From NCBI RefSeq assembly GCF_001813675.1, contig NZ_KV813661.1, positions 23,801-87,800 of the forward strand: a stretch of DNA of 64,000 nucleotides, read 5' to 3'. The notes under the pieces were generated by a model, which saw only the letters and a program-made list of their open reading frames with translations, had not been told where the DNA came from and made no database searches. Shown here one piece after another: positions 1-7,989 of the stretch (position 1 is the stretch's first letter; every line of letters begins with the position of its first letter). Made by a program: the position numbers and the translations under genes. Source of the DNA: Streptococcus sp. HMSC078D09. GTDB lineage: Bacteria; Bacillota; Bacilli; Lactobacillales; Streptococcaceae.

Positions 1-37
1 AATTGAGAGGCTAGGACTTTTTTCCCAGCCCCTTTTT
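1..37 (+). repeat. Tail of the palindromic intergenic repeat (truncated by window start)
   Basis: The first bases match the terminator-like end of the ~178-bp repeat seen in full at 2629-2805 and, inverted, at 4311-4488. GAGGCTAGGAC is followed by a CCCAGCC arm and a T-rich tract. Only the last part is in the window, so the element continues to the left. It probably ends transcription of the gene to the left. Confidence 0.75.
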
Positions 38-241
38 CTTGTTATAAGTTGTGATGCTTACTGGCTCCTTTTGCCATGGAATAATATTTTTATTTTAAAT
101 TTTGTAACAGAAATGATAAATACTAGTTAAAGAGGATTTGTGTAAACACTTGGGAATTAAGCGTTTTCGGTATTTTTTGGTGGAGAAGTATTTGCCAACA
201 AATTGCAATACAAATTAACTGATTTTGTAATAATTCTAGTG

Positions 242-455
242 TATACTATTAAGAGTAGATCACAGGTCTACATTGTTGCAAGGGGAGAACTTCCCACATA
301 CATGTCTATTGACAATAAAACTTGATCGTAATATCGCTGTTAGTAAAATGAGAGTTTGAACATAGTGTAGATTTTATCGACCTTTTTCATATTAAAAAAT
401 ATTTTTCAAATTCCCCTTGCGCAAGCTCTTCCGGATTCCTCCGGGAGAGTTTTTT
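242..455 (+). ncRNA. Candidate structured small RNA, family unknown
   Basis: No gene fits in 38-560. A TATACT -10-like hexamer lies at 242-247 (its -35 is weak). A strong rho-independent terminator lies at 426-455. Between them are a small hairpin (GTAGA 255-259 with TCTAC 267-271) and a perfect 9-bp long-range pairing, GCAAGGGGA 278-286 with TCCCCTTGC 412-420, which closes about 125 nt just before the terminator. No open frame with a ribosome binding site is visible. This is the arrangement of a free-standing RNA of about 200 nt, or of a long leader ending before the downstream regulator gene. I do not recognise the family; it lacks the 6S signature found at 7737-7926. Confidence 0.35.
426..455 (+). 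terminator. Rho-independent terminator
   Basis: A 10-bp stem (426-435 with 440-449, one G-T pair) carries a 4-nt loop and is followed by six T. It ends any transcript coming from 242 and isolates the regulator gene at 561. Confidence 0.85.
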
Positions 456-560
456 CTTGTTAGGGAGAAAAAGATAGAATGCCTTTTGATTCTACTTTGA
501 AAGAGTGGCTCAGCAGCTATTATTTATGGTAAAATAGAACATATTCGTCGAGGGGAAGGA

Positions 561-1304
561 GTGAAGACTTTGTTGAAGATTTTTGTGTTAGAAGATGAGT
601 GGATCCAGCAATCACGAATCGAATCGGTCTTGCAGGAACTTATCGCTCAGAAGTCCTTGCAATGCAAAGCGCCAGAAGTGTTTGGGAAATCAAGCCAGTT
701 GCTAGATGCTATCACAGAGAGAGGCGCTCATCACCTATTCTTTTTAGATATCGAGATTAAAGGTGAGGAGAAAAAAGGTCTGGAGATTGCAAAAGAGATT
801 CGTAAGAAAGACCCCCATGCGACCATTGTCTTTGTCACCACTCACTCTGAATTCATGCCCATTACCTTTCAGTACAAAGTAGCCGCCTTGGATTTTATCG
901 ATAAAACGCTGGGTGAGGAAGAGTTCAGAGAGAGAATCAGCTCAGCCATCGATTATACCTTGGAGCAAGCTGGGACCACGATTGCGCAAGATGCTTTTAC
1001 ATTTGAGAGTGCGATGGCGCGTGTACAAGTTCCCTTTAATAAGATTTTGTATGTTGAAACGTCTCCAACCATTCACAAGGTTATTTTACACACCAAGGAT
1101 GAGCGATTAGAATTTTACGCCAGTATTACCGATATCGAAAAAGCAGATCCCCGCTTGTATCGGTGTCACCGCTCCTTTGTGGTGAATCCACAAAATATTA
1201 CGAAGATTGATAAAGAAGTCAAGAAAGCTTTTTTTGAAAATGGGGACAATTGCTTGATCTCACGGACCAAGTATAGAGGCTTACTGGAAGCTTTGAAAAA
1301 ATAG
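561..1304 (+). CDS. LytTR-family response regulator (ComE/BlpR/AgrA type)
   Basis: A 247-aa two-domain regulator. Residues 5-130 form a receiver domain with the acidic pair ED near the start, phospho-acceptor Asp63 in FFLDIEI, a Thr in VTTHSE and the conserved Lys in DFIDK. Residues about 142-247 form a LytTR DNA-binding domain (RCHRSFVVNP is a hallmark). Such regulators bind direct repeats upstream of peptide or bacteriocin genes after phosphorylation by an HPK10 kinase; the kinase follows 13 nt downstream. The start is GTG at 561, preceded by GGGGAAGGA. No ComE-like direct repeats and no double-glycine pheromone gene were seen nearby, so the inducing signal is unknown. The ABC exporter at 2913-4297 is the likely target by position, which is inference. 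Confidence 0.9.
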   Translation: MKTLLKIFVLEDEWIQQSRIESVLQELIAQKSLQCKAPEVFGKSSQLLDAITERGAHHLFFLDIEIKGEEKKGLEIAKEIRKKDPHATIVFVTTHSEFMPITFQYKVAALDFIDKTLGEEEFRERISSAIDYTLEQAGTTIAQDAFTFESAMARVQVPFNKILYVETSPTIHKVILHTKDERLEFYASITDIEKADPRLYRCHRSFVVNPQNITKIDKEVKKAFFENGDNCLISRTKYRGLLEALKK

Positions 1305-1317
1305 AAGGGAGAAGAAA

Positions 1318-2622
1318 TTGCTGTTAGATATTCTAATGTCTTACCTAAAGTTCTTCGTCAGCATGCTGATCTATCGTCATATCAGTAGGCAAGAGTTTAC
1401 CTTGCGCTGGCTCTTTTTGTGCCCCTTCTTCTTTGCAATTATCTTTACCCTTGTGCCACCGGTAGGCTTTTTTGGCTATTTCTTAGTATTTATTGCCTAT
1501 AGTTTCTATCGAAATCGTAAAATACGACACCTTTTGAACATTTTTTATGGGCTCTACCCGGTTGTCATGGAGAGTCTCATTGGGCGTCTCTTAGCCTTTT
1601 ATGTCTTTCCAATGTTAGGGATTGTACTTGTTTATGAGGCATCTGTCAGCTGGTATGATGCTCTACTTGAATTGCTGGTCTTTCCTGTCTATTTAGGGCT
1701 CACTAAATTGTTAAAACTAGATTTTACAGATTTAAAAGTAGGGTTTCAACGGCAGTATTTTAATCGTTTCTTACTCCCAATGAATCTTTCCATGTTTGTG
1801 TATTTGCTCAGTGTTGTAGGTCTGGTGGTTTTTGAGGATATTATTCCGCATGCAGATGCTTTGCGGAAACAGTTAAATAGTATTTATTTGATTTTGTTTT
1901 TTGTGATGCTCTTGTATTTCAATGCAGTGTCCAAAGAACGATTGAAACAAGAGATTCTGGAACAAAAAGATAGGCAACTGCAGGAGTTAGCCACCTATAG
2001 CCAACACGTCGAAATGCTCTACGGGGAGATTCGTGCCTTTCGTCATGATTACCTGAATATTTTAACCAGTCTCAAATTAAGTATTGAGCACGAAGACCTC
2101 AATGCGATCAGGGAAGTCTATGAGAATGTTCTCCGAGAGAGTGGCCAACAATTTTACGATAGCAAGTTTGATATTGCCAAACTCGGTCACATCGAAAATC
2201 CAGCTGTAAAAAGTGTTCTGTCCGCAAAATTGTTGGAAGCTCAAAATAAAGGGATTGGGATCTCTGTCGAGATCGATGAACCTGTTCGTGATTTATTCAT
2301 CGAGGTTTTAGATTTCATCACCTTCTTATCCATCCTTTGTGACAATGCTATTGAAGCGAGTCTTGAATCAGATGACCCACAGCTGACTCTTGCCATGCTC
2401 CAGGAGGAAAACTCCCTCATCTTAATAGTTGAAAATAGTACAAAAGCTGAAAAAATAGATCTGGCGAGAATTTTTGAAAAGGACTACTCAAGTAAAGGAG
2501 ATGGCCGTGGTCTTGGCTTGTACAAGATCCAACAATTACTGGAAAAGTATCCCAAAACGACAGTGTCTACCAAGAGTTCAAACTACCGATTTACCCAGAG
2601 CCTGACCTTTTGGAAGGAATAA
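1318..2622 (+). CDS. HPK10-family sensor histidine kinase (ComD/BlpH/AgrC type)
   Basis: A 434-aa membrane kinase. Residues 1-200 hold about six hydrophobic segments (sensor region). A coiled linker around 205-235 follows, then the phospho-acceptor motif FRHDYLNIL with His243. The N-box is LCDNAIEAS with Asn343, and the glycine-rich GDGRGLGLYK lies near residue 398. The missing D-box and the H-box style are typical of the peptide-sensing HPK10 group. It pairs with the LytTR regulator just upstream. The TTG start at 1318 has GGGAG about 6 nt upstream; an ATG six codons in (1336) is the alternative. The terminator-like palindromic repeat begins a few bases after its stop. Confidence 0.88.
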   Translation: MLLDILMSYLKFFVSMLIYRHISRQEFTLRWLFLCPFFFAIIFTLVPPVGFFGYFLVFIAYSFYRNRKIRHLLNIFYGLYPVVMESLIGRLLAFYVFPMLGIVLVYEASVSWYDALLELLVFPVYLGLTKLLKLDFTDLKVGFQRQYFNRFLLPMNLSMFVYLLSVVGLVVFEDIIPHADALRKQLNSIYLILFFVMLLYFNAVSKERLKQEILEQKDRQLQELATYSQHVEMLYGEIRAFRHDYLNILTSLKLSIEHEDLNAIREVYENVLRESGQQFYDSKFDIAKLGHIENPAVKSVLSAKLLEAQNKGIGISVEIDEPVRDLFIEVLDFITFLSILCDNAIEASLESDDPQLTLAMLQEENSLILIVENSTKAEKIDLARIFEKDYSSKGDGRGLGLYKIQQLLEKYPKTTVSTKSSNYRFTQSLTFWKE

Positions 2623-2628
2623 TGGAAG

Positions 2629-2805
2629 AGAGAGTGGGACAGAAATCGGTCATTCGTTAGAATTCGATTTCGTCGTCCCACCTCCGCACAGTTGAGTAGG
2701 GCTGTAAAAGCTGATGAAATCAGCATAGTAGAGCCCACTCAACCACTGCGTCTTGCTCAACAATCCAAAAATAATTGAGAGGCTAGGACTTTTGTCCCCA
2801 GCCTC
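2629..2805 (+). repeat. Palindromic intergenic repeat, copy A
   Basis: About 178 bp, nearly identical (roughly four differences) to the reverse complement of 4311-4488. Internally it folds: the arms CACAGTTGAG and CTCAACCACTG pair around GCTGAT-GAA-ATCAGC, and the right end (GAGGCTAGGAC with GTCCCCAGCCTC, then T6) is a terminator hairpin. It has no coding capacity of its own. It looks like a non-autonomous, dispersed streptococcal element that also ends transcription. Confidence 0.8.
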
Positions 2806-2912
2806 TTTTTTGACCATTCACGACGATTTTTTGACCGATTCTGACAGAGAGCCTCCAAGGCTTTCTCTTTGACGTATAATGGGCACAAGATCAATAAGAA
2901 AAGAGGGATCCT

Positions 2913-3593
2913 ATGTTTCAGGTAGCATCTATTACAAAATCGTTTAAGGAGAAAGCTGTATTAAAGGGGGTGTCTTTTTCGATAGAAGAAGGAGACAAAA
3001 TTGCCTTACTGGGAAATAATGGAGCAGGTAAAAGCACCCTCTTCAACATTATCGCAGGGCAGCTCCAGGCTGATTCGGGGACGATAAAGACTTCGCTTGA
3101 TTTTCAAAGAGAAATTGGGATGATGCCTCAGGGGGATCTGCTCATCGAGGATCTAACCGTTGCTGAATTCGTCGAATTAAAAAGTCGGATGAATCAGCTG
3201 AAGCAGGCTGATATCAATGGACTCTTAGAGATGGTTGAATTGAGAGAATCTAGAGAGCAGATGGTGGGAAGTCTTTCTGGTGGTCAAAAGAGACGCTTGT
3301 CCTTGTTGCTAACTATTTTGAATCATCCAAAGTTGATTTTTTTAGATGAGCCAACGACTGGCATGGACTTGGAAGCAGTGGATAATTTTTGGAAATTGCT
3401 GGAGCAGCAAGAGTTTACATCTGTTGTGGTGACCCATGATTTTAACCAAATTGATGCCTTTTTTACAAAAGTCCTGATTTTAAAAGACGGTCGAATTGCT
3501 GCAACAAAGGCTGTTGAGGATATTCACCAGGCTGGTCAAACCATTGAGCAGTATTTCCGAGAAGAGATGAATAAAGGAGGGGAACAAGCATGA
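2913..3593 (+). CDS. ABC exporter ATP-binding protein
   Basis: A 226-aa nucleotide-binding subunit: Walker A GNNGAGKST near residue 34, signature LSGGQKRR near 124, Walker B LIFLDEPTTG near 144, and a switch His in VVVTHD. It resembles the ATPases of ABC-2 type exporters for bacteriocin immunity, antibiotics or lipids. It overlaps the permease by 4 bp (ATGA), so the two are translationally coupled. The ATG start has GAGGGATCC upstream, and the region around 2870-2880 (GACGTATAATG) can supply the -10. The pair is boxed between two inverted repeat copies directly after a LytTR/HPK10 pair, which suggests but does not prove regulation by it. Confidence 0.88.
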   Translation: MFQVASITKSFKEKAVLKGVSFSIEEGDKIALLGNNGAGKSTLFNIIAGQLQADSGTIKTSLDFQREIGMMPQGDLLIEDLTVAEFVELKSRMNQLKQADINGLLEMVELRESREQMVGSLSGGQKRRLSLLLTILNHPKLIFLDEPTTGMDLEAVDNFWKLLEQQEFTSVVVTHDFNQIDAFFTKVLILKDGRIAATKAVEDIHQAGQTIEQYFREEMNKGGEQA

Positions 3594-4297
3594 GAAAGAT
3601 TCAATTAAAACAAGTTTTACGAAATAAGCGCTTCGTATTATTCACCATTATTTTACCCATAGGCTGGTATATCTTCTTTTATCAGCTTCAAAAAGGGGTT
3701 TCACCAAGTATTTTATTAGGCATTGCCGTATTTATCGGGGTCATTGGCAATAGCCTTGCAACTTTTAGTAAGCGTATCGCCTCAGATATCGGGTTTTATT
3801 CTTTTGAATCCCGCTTTACAAGCTATAGTGTCAAGAACTATTTATGGGATCAAAGCATCGTACAACTGATTCTGAACAGCTTGATCTTTTTAGCGGTGCT
3901 AGTAGTTGCTGTCCTAGGTTTTCACTTTCCAGTGACGACTAGCCTGTTGGTACAATTTTTCCTCTTATCCTTGATGGGGATCTACTTTAGTGTGATTGGC
4001 TTTGTACTTGGGGTGAGGGTAGATGCCAAGACGATTGATACCATTGGCTTTCCAGTTATTATTTTAGCAGCCATGACCATTATTCCCTTTGATACGCTTG
4101 GCGCAAGTGGAGGATTTATGGACTTAGTTGGCAAGCTACAACGGGCTTTCCCAGGCTATTATTATACAAAGCTAATCCAAGATTTGACTGAGAAACAAAC
4201 GATTGATGTCACCCAATTAGCGCTCTTTGTTGCCGTATTTGGATTGAATTTGCTATTTTTCTATCTGCTCGTACCCAAAGGGGAAATGGGGAACTAA
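3590..4297 (+). CDS. ABC-2 type transporter permease
   Basis: A 235-aa protein with about six hydrophobic segments, starting with a short basic N-terminus (MRKIQLKQVLRNKR), a layout typical of ABC-2 exporter permeases. It starts inside the stop of the ATPase gene (4-bp overlap) and behind GGAGGGGAACAAGC, so the two form a heterodimer-type exporter. The substrate cannot be read from sequence; peptide, bacteriocin or drug efflux is the usual role of modules with LytTR control. An inverted repeat copy begins 13 bp after its stop. Confidence 0.82.
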   Translation: MRKIQLKQVLRNKRFVLFTIILPIGWYIFFYQLQKGVSPSILLGIAVFIGVIGNSLATFSKRIASDIGFYSFESRFTSYSVKNYLWDQSIVQLILNSLIFLAVLVVAVLGFHFPVTTSLLVQFFLLSLMGIYFSVIGFVLGVRVDAKTIDTIGFPVIILAAMTIIPFDTLGASGGFMDLVGKLQRAFPGYYYTKLIQDLTEKQTIDVTQLALFVAVFGLNLLFFYLLVPKGEMGN

Positions 4298-4310
4298 GAG
4301 CAGTTAAAAG

Positions 4311-4488
4311 GAGGCTGGGACAAAAGTCCTAGCCTCTCAATTGATTTTTGGATTGTTGAGCAAGACGCAGTGGTTGAGTGGGCTCTACTACGCTGATTTC
4401 ATCAGCTTTTACAGCCCTACTCAACTGTGCGGAGGTGGGACGACGAAATCGAATTCTAACGAATGACCGATTTCTGTCTCACTCTCTT
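4311..4488 (-). repeat. Palindromic intergenic repeat, copy B (inverted)
   Basis: This is the reverse complement of copy A at 2629-2805 with about four differences. Both copies point their terminator ends into the exporter module (copy A reads rightwards, copy B leftwards). A frame through it and its flank (4378-4563) is an artefact of the repeat. Confidence 0.8.
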
Positions 4489-4553
4489 TTCTTTGCTATA
4501 AAATGGTTATTCGGTATTCGTCCGTCAAGTACTTGGAAAGATCTTGCCAATCT

Positions 4554-4577
4554 AAAGCTCTAATGGAGGGCTTTTTT
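4554..4577. terminator. Bidirectional terminator
   Basis: AAAGCTCT pairs with AGGGCTTT around a 5-nt loop, followed by T on the right and preceded by A on the left. It lies just beyond the stop of the minus-strand gene ending at 4586. Confidence 0.6.
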
Positions 4578-4585
4578 ATTACATG

Positions 4586-5119
4586 CTAATAGAAAAAATC
4601 AATGCCGTAGTTTTCTTTTAGATAGGTCGCTAACTCGGCTTTTTCTTCCTCTCTAAATCGACAGAGGCTAAGGGCGAGACGCAATTTCAAGGTGCTTGTA
4701 TTGATGATGATGTTTGACTTAGAAATATCTTCTAGCTGGGTGACTTCTCTGAGGTTAAAATCTAAATAGCAAGCTTTGCTGTTGACATGATCAGGGTCGC
4801 TGACGTCCACTTCAACATACGATGCTCGCAACAATTCTTCTTTGGGAATGAAGATTTCTTTTGAGAAGAAGAGTCCGGGATAGACCTCAATACCTTCAAA
4901 GGTGAATTCAAAGGAGACTCTGTGGCTAGTCAGTCTTTTGATGCCTGCAATTGTTGCGTAGATAGCAGCGAAAAAGAGGACGGTTGGAATCACAGTGAGA
5001 AGATTTAGTTGAGAAAAGTCGATCAATCCATGTAAGAGAAGAAAGAAAATTTGAATGAATATAGCCGATGCAAAGAGTAGATAGCCACCACCAACAAATT
5101 TTGAATAATAGATTTTCAT
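4586..5119 (-). CDS. Hypothetical membrane protein with two N-terminal helices
   Basis: A 177-aa protein of no family I can name. Two hydrophobic segments (about residues 12-34 and 41-62) are followed by a soluble, beta-rich region with alternating hydrophobic residues (VSFEFTFEGIEVYPG) that resembles bacterial PH-like or YcxB-like domains, and then a short helical end. This suggests a small membrane-anchored protein with a cytoplasmic domain. It is monocistronic and convergent with the exporter module. The start ATG at 5119 has AAGGAGTCAAAA upstream. Confidence 0.65.
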   Translation of the reverse strand: MKIYYSKFVGGGYLLFASAIFIQIFFLLLHGLIDFSQLNLLTVIPTVLFFAAIYATIAGIKRLTSHRVSFEFTFEGIEVYPGLFFSKEIFIPKEELLRASYVEVDVSDPDHVNSKACYLDFNLREVTQLEDISKSNIIINTSTLKLRLALSLCRFREEEKAELATYLKENYGIDFFY

Positions 5120-5335
5120 TTTTGACTCCTTACATTTTAAATGCTACGAAAACTCGGAATTTCAAGTACCCTTATCATAGCGGATTCGGTGAAGAGCTGT
5201 CAAATGTTTGGTAGGGTTCTTGTGATTAGATCATTTCAAGTTATGGTATACTAGATGGAAAGTGTGGCTAGGAGTGAAATGAAAAGCTGCTGTAGAAATC
5301 ATAACCGGGTCAATGCTGGTAAGAAAGGAAGACAA

Positions 5336-5857
5336 ATGATAACACCCCTGATATTTATTATTTCTCTCGTCTTACTTTTACATCGTTTTAAAAGCAAACG
5401 TTCACGAAGAATCATTGGCTTCTTATATGCTTCATTTGCAGTCTGGTTTGTTTATTCGATCCTTGCTTATGGAAGCTATACCCTCCAGCCTGGTCAAAGT
5501 GTTCAATTGAGAGTTTATCCCAATACGGATCAGCTAGAGTATAGTTCGGAATTGATTTTAGAAAAGAAGGATGATCAAAAAATTAAATTATCTGGAATGA
5601 CTGTTTGGTATGAACAATTTGGTGATGTGTTATTTGAAGTAGATGGACAAAAAGTCGTGAAGATCGGTGATACTGAAAATGGTTCTATGGAGATTCCTAA
5701 CACTCAACAGGCTATTCAATTGGTAGAAGATGGGATTGTCGTCAACTACCTAGGTGAAAAAGTTTTTGATGTCACGAATAATAAGAAATTTACCATCACC
5801 ATCACCAATGTAGACGATAAACCAGTCCACTTTAAAGCACAAGTGGTGGATCGGTGA
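5336..5857 (+). CDS. Hypothetical membrane-anchored protein
   Basis: A 173-aa protein from the ATG at 5336, chosen because AAAGGAAG stands just upstream; an in-frame start 27 codons earlier would add a charged, cysteine-bearing N-terminus that looks non-coding. Residues 2-17 and about 27-46 are hydrophobic. The remainder (from about 50) is a beta-rich extracellular-type domain with no cysteine and ends in ITITNVDDKPVHFKAQVVDR, like a small Ig-like fold. The function is unknown. It is followed by a terminator at 5955-5985. Confidence 0.6.
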   Translation: MITPLIFIISLVLLLHRFKSKRSRRIIGFLYASFAVWFVYSILAYGSYTLQPGQSVQLRVYPNTDQLEYSSELILEKKDDQKIKLSGMTVWYEQFGDVLFEVDGQKVVKIGDTENGSMEIPNTQQAIQLVEDGIVVNYLGEKVFDVTNNKKFTITITNVDDKPVHFKAQVVDR

Positions 5858-5954
5858 ACTGTGAATTGGACCTCCATCTACTCCAGCCGCTTCAGTCCAA
5901 AGAATTGGGACGATGTGACCGTCAAGTATATTTGGAGAGAGGATTTTGGAAAGT

Positions 5955-5985
5955 GATGTCGGAGCTATTTGTCCGGCATCTTTTT
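5955..5985 (+). terminator. Rho-independent terminator
   Basis: GATGTCGGA (5955-5963) pairs with TCCGGCATC (5972-5980), followed by five T. Confidence 0.75.
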
Positions 5986-5999
5986 ATGAATAATCGTTA

Positions 6000-6050
6000 T
6001 TGTTACTTTTGTGCGTGTGATATGATATAATAAAAGCACAGAAGTAACAA
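6000..6050 (+). promoter_or_regulatory. AbiE promoter with long inverted-repeat operator
   Basis: Arms of 15 nt at 6000-6014 (TTGTTACTTTTGTGC) and 6036-6050 (GCACAGAAGTAACAA) match at 14 of 15 positions. Between them is an extended -10, TG at 6023-6024 and TATAAT at 6026-6031. The left arm covers the -35 region and the right arm the expected start of transcription. AbiEi antitoxins of other AbiE systems repress their own operon through inverted repeats, so this is the probable autoregulatory operator. Confidence 0.8.
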
Positions 6051-6066
6051 AAATAGGAATGCTGAA

Positions 6067-6654
6067 ATGATTCAAAAACAAATACAGGAAATGCTAGATC
6101 ATCAGTCTATTATTAGAACATCTGATGTAGTTAAAAAAGGGATCCCAAAGCCTTACCTAAATCGAATGGTGGAAAATGGTCAACTCATAAAGGTTGCCAG
6201 AGGGATTTATATCACCGATTGGTCTCAGTATGATGAGTATGCCATTTTCCAACTCCAACATCAAAAAGTGATTTATTCTTATCTATCAGCATTGTATCTC
6301 CATGGGCTGATAGATGTTATCCCTAAATACAAAGAAGTGACGGTCTATACAGGTTATAATCCTCATCGATTTCCTAAGGAGGTAAAAAGGCATTTCATCC
6401 AGAAAGAATTGTATGAAGTCGGTGTGACAAAGCTACAAACGTCCTTCGGAAATGAAGTAAGGGTATATGATTTGGAGAGATCGATATGCGATCTCATTCG
6501 CGAGCGACAAAAGATAGATGTGGAAATATTTTCGACTTCTTTAAAGAGATATATTCAATCTTCAAAAAAAGATCTACGAAAACTATACAAATATGCGCGA
6601 GAGTTTCATGTGCTCGAAAACGTCCAATCATTGATGGAGGTCTTATATGAATAA
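6067..6654 (+). CDS. abiEi: Type IV antitoxin AbiEi
   Basis: A 195-aa protein. The first ~80 residues form a winged-helix region (IIRTSDVVKKGIPKPYLNRMVENGQLIKVARGIYI) that matches the AbiEi_4 N-terminus; the rest is the AbiEi C-terminal domain with YSYLSALYLHGL and VYDLERSICDLIR. AbiEi neutralises the AbiEii nucleotidyltransferase without stable binding and represses the operon. The ATG at 6067 follows AGGA. The toxin gene overlaps the last 8 bp, which couples their translation. The 14/15-nt inverted repeat upstream fits autoregulation. Confidence 0.9.
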   Translation: MIQKQIQEMLDHQSIIRTSDVVKKGIPKPYLNRMVENGQLIKVARGIYITDWSQYDEYAIFQLQHQKVIYSYLSALYLHGLIDVIPKYKEVTVYTGYNPHRFPKEVKRHFIQKELYEVGVTKLQTSFGNEVRVYDLERSICDLIRERQKIDVEIFSTSLKRYIQSSKKDLRKLYKYAREFHVLENVQSLMEVLYE

Positions 6655-7468
6655 AGATAGATTGATTGCTCTGTGCCATAAAATTTCAAACGAAAAACAG
6701 GTAGATTTCAATGTTGTGCTAACTTATTATTTTCTAGAAACGATACTTGCAAAGATAGCATCTAGTCCGTATAGTCATAACTTTGTATTCAAGGGAGGAT
6801 TTCTTTTATCCAATATTATTGGTGTTGAAAGTCGAACAACTTCTGATATGGATTTTATTTTAGAACAATTTAAGATGGACAAATCTCTACTAGAAAGTAC
6901 TTTAAAGGAAATCCTAACTGATGATTTGGTTCATTATGAAATTACTAAGATAAGTGAAATTAAAGATGAAGATCCTTATGGTGGTTATCGAATCCATATT
7001 TTATGTCGGCTTGATAATATACGTCAGACAATTCCTTTAGATATTGCGACTGGTGATCCTATTACTCCCAAATCCGTTTCCTATCGTTATCATAGTCTCT
7101 TTCAAGAGATTGACTATGAGATCGTGGCCTATAATTTGGAGACAATATTGGCTGAAAAATTAGAAACGATTTATCGAAGATCTTTCTTTAACACTCGAAG
7201 CAAGGATTTTTATGATGTGTATGTAATTTATAGTATGGAAAAAAGCCGATTGGATAGTAAAAAGCTTCGATCAGCTTGCGAGGCAACATTTTCCTATCGT
7301 CAGACAACGTTAGATGTAGTAGATTTTCAAAATATGATTGATGAGATGAAGGATGATATAACATTGGCGCGTCATTGGGAAAATTATCAGTCTCATTACC
7401 CTTATGCAACTTCTATTTCTTTCAGGGATGTTTTGGAAGTTGTTCAACAGCTATTGTTAGAATTATGA
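6647..7468 (+). CDS. abiEii: Type IV toxin AbiEii nucleotidyltransferase
   Basis: A 273-aa protein of the AbiEii/MenT-like nucleotidyltransferase fold. The KGG at residues 49-51 and the TSDMDF motif with metal-binding Asp67 and Asp69 form the catalytic site. AETLAEKLETIYRRS-like and SKDFYDVY segments are typical of the family. AbiEii toxins add nucleotides to RNA ends (tRNA in related enzymes), and their activation arrests growth, giving phage abortive infection and locus maintenance. It is the second gene of the operon and overlaps abiEi by 8 bp. All key residues are intact, so the toxin looks functional. Confidence 0.9.
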   Translation: MNKDRLIALCHKISNEKQVDFNVVLTYYFLETILAKIASSPYSHNFVFKGGFLLSNIIGVESRTTSDMDFILEQFKMDKSLLESTLKEILTDDLVHYEITKISEIKDEDPYGGYRIHILCRLDNIRQTIPLDIATGDPITPKSVSYRYHSLFQEIDYEIVAYNLETILAEKLETIYRRSFFNTRSKDFYDVYVIYSMEKSRLDSKKLRSACEATFSYRQTTLDVVDFQNMIDEMKDDITLARHWENYQSHYPYATSISFRDVLEVVQQLLLEL

Positions 7469-7539
7469 TACCTAATATAGACTTTCATTAACAAACTACC
7501 TCCGAGGTGGTTTTGAGATTATAACGATGTGTTAGATAA

Positions 7540-7570
7540 AAGCGAGCTTTGTCATGAAGCTCGCTTATTT
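7540..7570 (+). terminator. Terminator of the abiE operon
   Basis: A perfect 10-bp stem AAGCGAGCTT / AAGCTCGCTT (7540-7549 and 7557-7566) precedes a short T-rich tract. Confidence 0.65.
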
Positions 7571-7610
7571 GTATTCATAAAAAAGTGAGCTAAGTACTCT
7601 TAAGACAAGC

Positions 7611-7638
7611 AAAAAAGCCTTATAAATCAAGGCTTTTT
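7611..7638 (-). terminator. Terminator downstream of tRNA-Lys
   Basis: AAAAAGCCTT and AAGGCTTTTT form a perfect stem with T-runs on both strands, lying just past the 3' end of the minus-strand tRNA. Confidence 0.75.
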
Positions 7639-7652
7639 CCTGTTGATTTAGA

Positions 7653-7725
7653 TGCCCCCTACAGGGCTCGAACCTGTGACCCATAGATTAAGAGTCTACT
7701 GCTCTACCAACTGAGCTAAGGAGGC
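7653..7725 (-). tRNA. tRNA-Lys (anticodon CUU)
   Basis: The 73 nt fold as a cloverleaf on the minus strand. The acceptor arm is GCCTCCT / GGGGGC, the D-arm TAGCTCAGTTGGTAGAGCA, the anticodon loop CTCTTAA (anticodon CTT), and the T-arm ACAGGTTCGAGCCCTGT. The CCA end is not encoded. It lies directly downstream of 6S RNA, so the two may be cotranscribed. Confidence 0.95.
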
Positions 7726-7736
7726 AAATATAAAAA

Positions 7737-7926
7737 GCTGTATTGGTGCCGAAACTTCACGATTTGTATTGAACCCGCGCAATTAAGCAGGTGGGCAACT
7801 CGCTCTGACTTAGCTGCTTCCGCGTGAAACGGCCTGCATACTGCCAGAAGTCTTTTGTTTCCCTAATAATACAAAAAATAGTCGGTCAACACTTAAGTGT
7901 GAAGTCGTACACCACAGCGTTTCTAT
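7737..7926 (-). ncRNA. ssrS: 6S RNA
   Basis: About 190 nt on the minus strand. The ends form the closing stem (GCTGT and GGTG at the 5' side with CACC and ACAGC at the 3' side), followed by a T-rich tract. The body is a long imperfect hairpin with internal bulges, the 6S shape that mimics an open promoter and traps housekeeping RNA polymerase. The neighbour is rarA, as for 6S-1 in Bacillus, which supports the call. The promoter is at 7933-7960: TTGAAA, 16 bp, TATCAT (7933-7938 on this strand). The boundaries are estimated from the stem and the -10. Confidence 0.8.
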
Positions 7927-7989
7927 ATGTATATGATACCACATTTTGAAAATATTTCAAGGGAAAATCTCAATTTTTTGAAACCGATG

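Noticed and set aside
38-560. Pheromone gene for the HPK10 kinase
   Set aside because: No short frame with a double-glycine leader and ribosome site was found on either strand that I could read.
4378-4563. 61-aa reading frame on the plus strand
   Set aside because: It runs through repeat copy B and has no ribosome site; the protein would be a product of the repeat sequence.
7653-7725. tRNA-Lys as integration site for the AbiE module
   Set aside because: No second copy of the tRNA 3' end was found left of abiEi and there is no integrase; the module only neighbours the tRNA.
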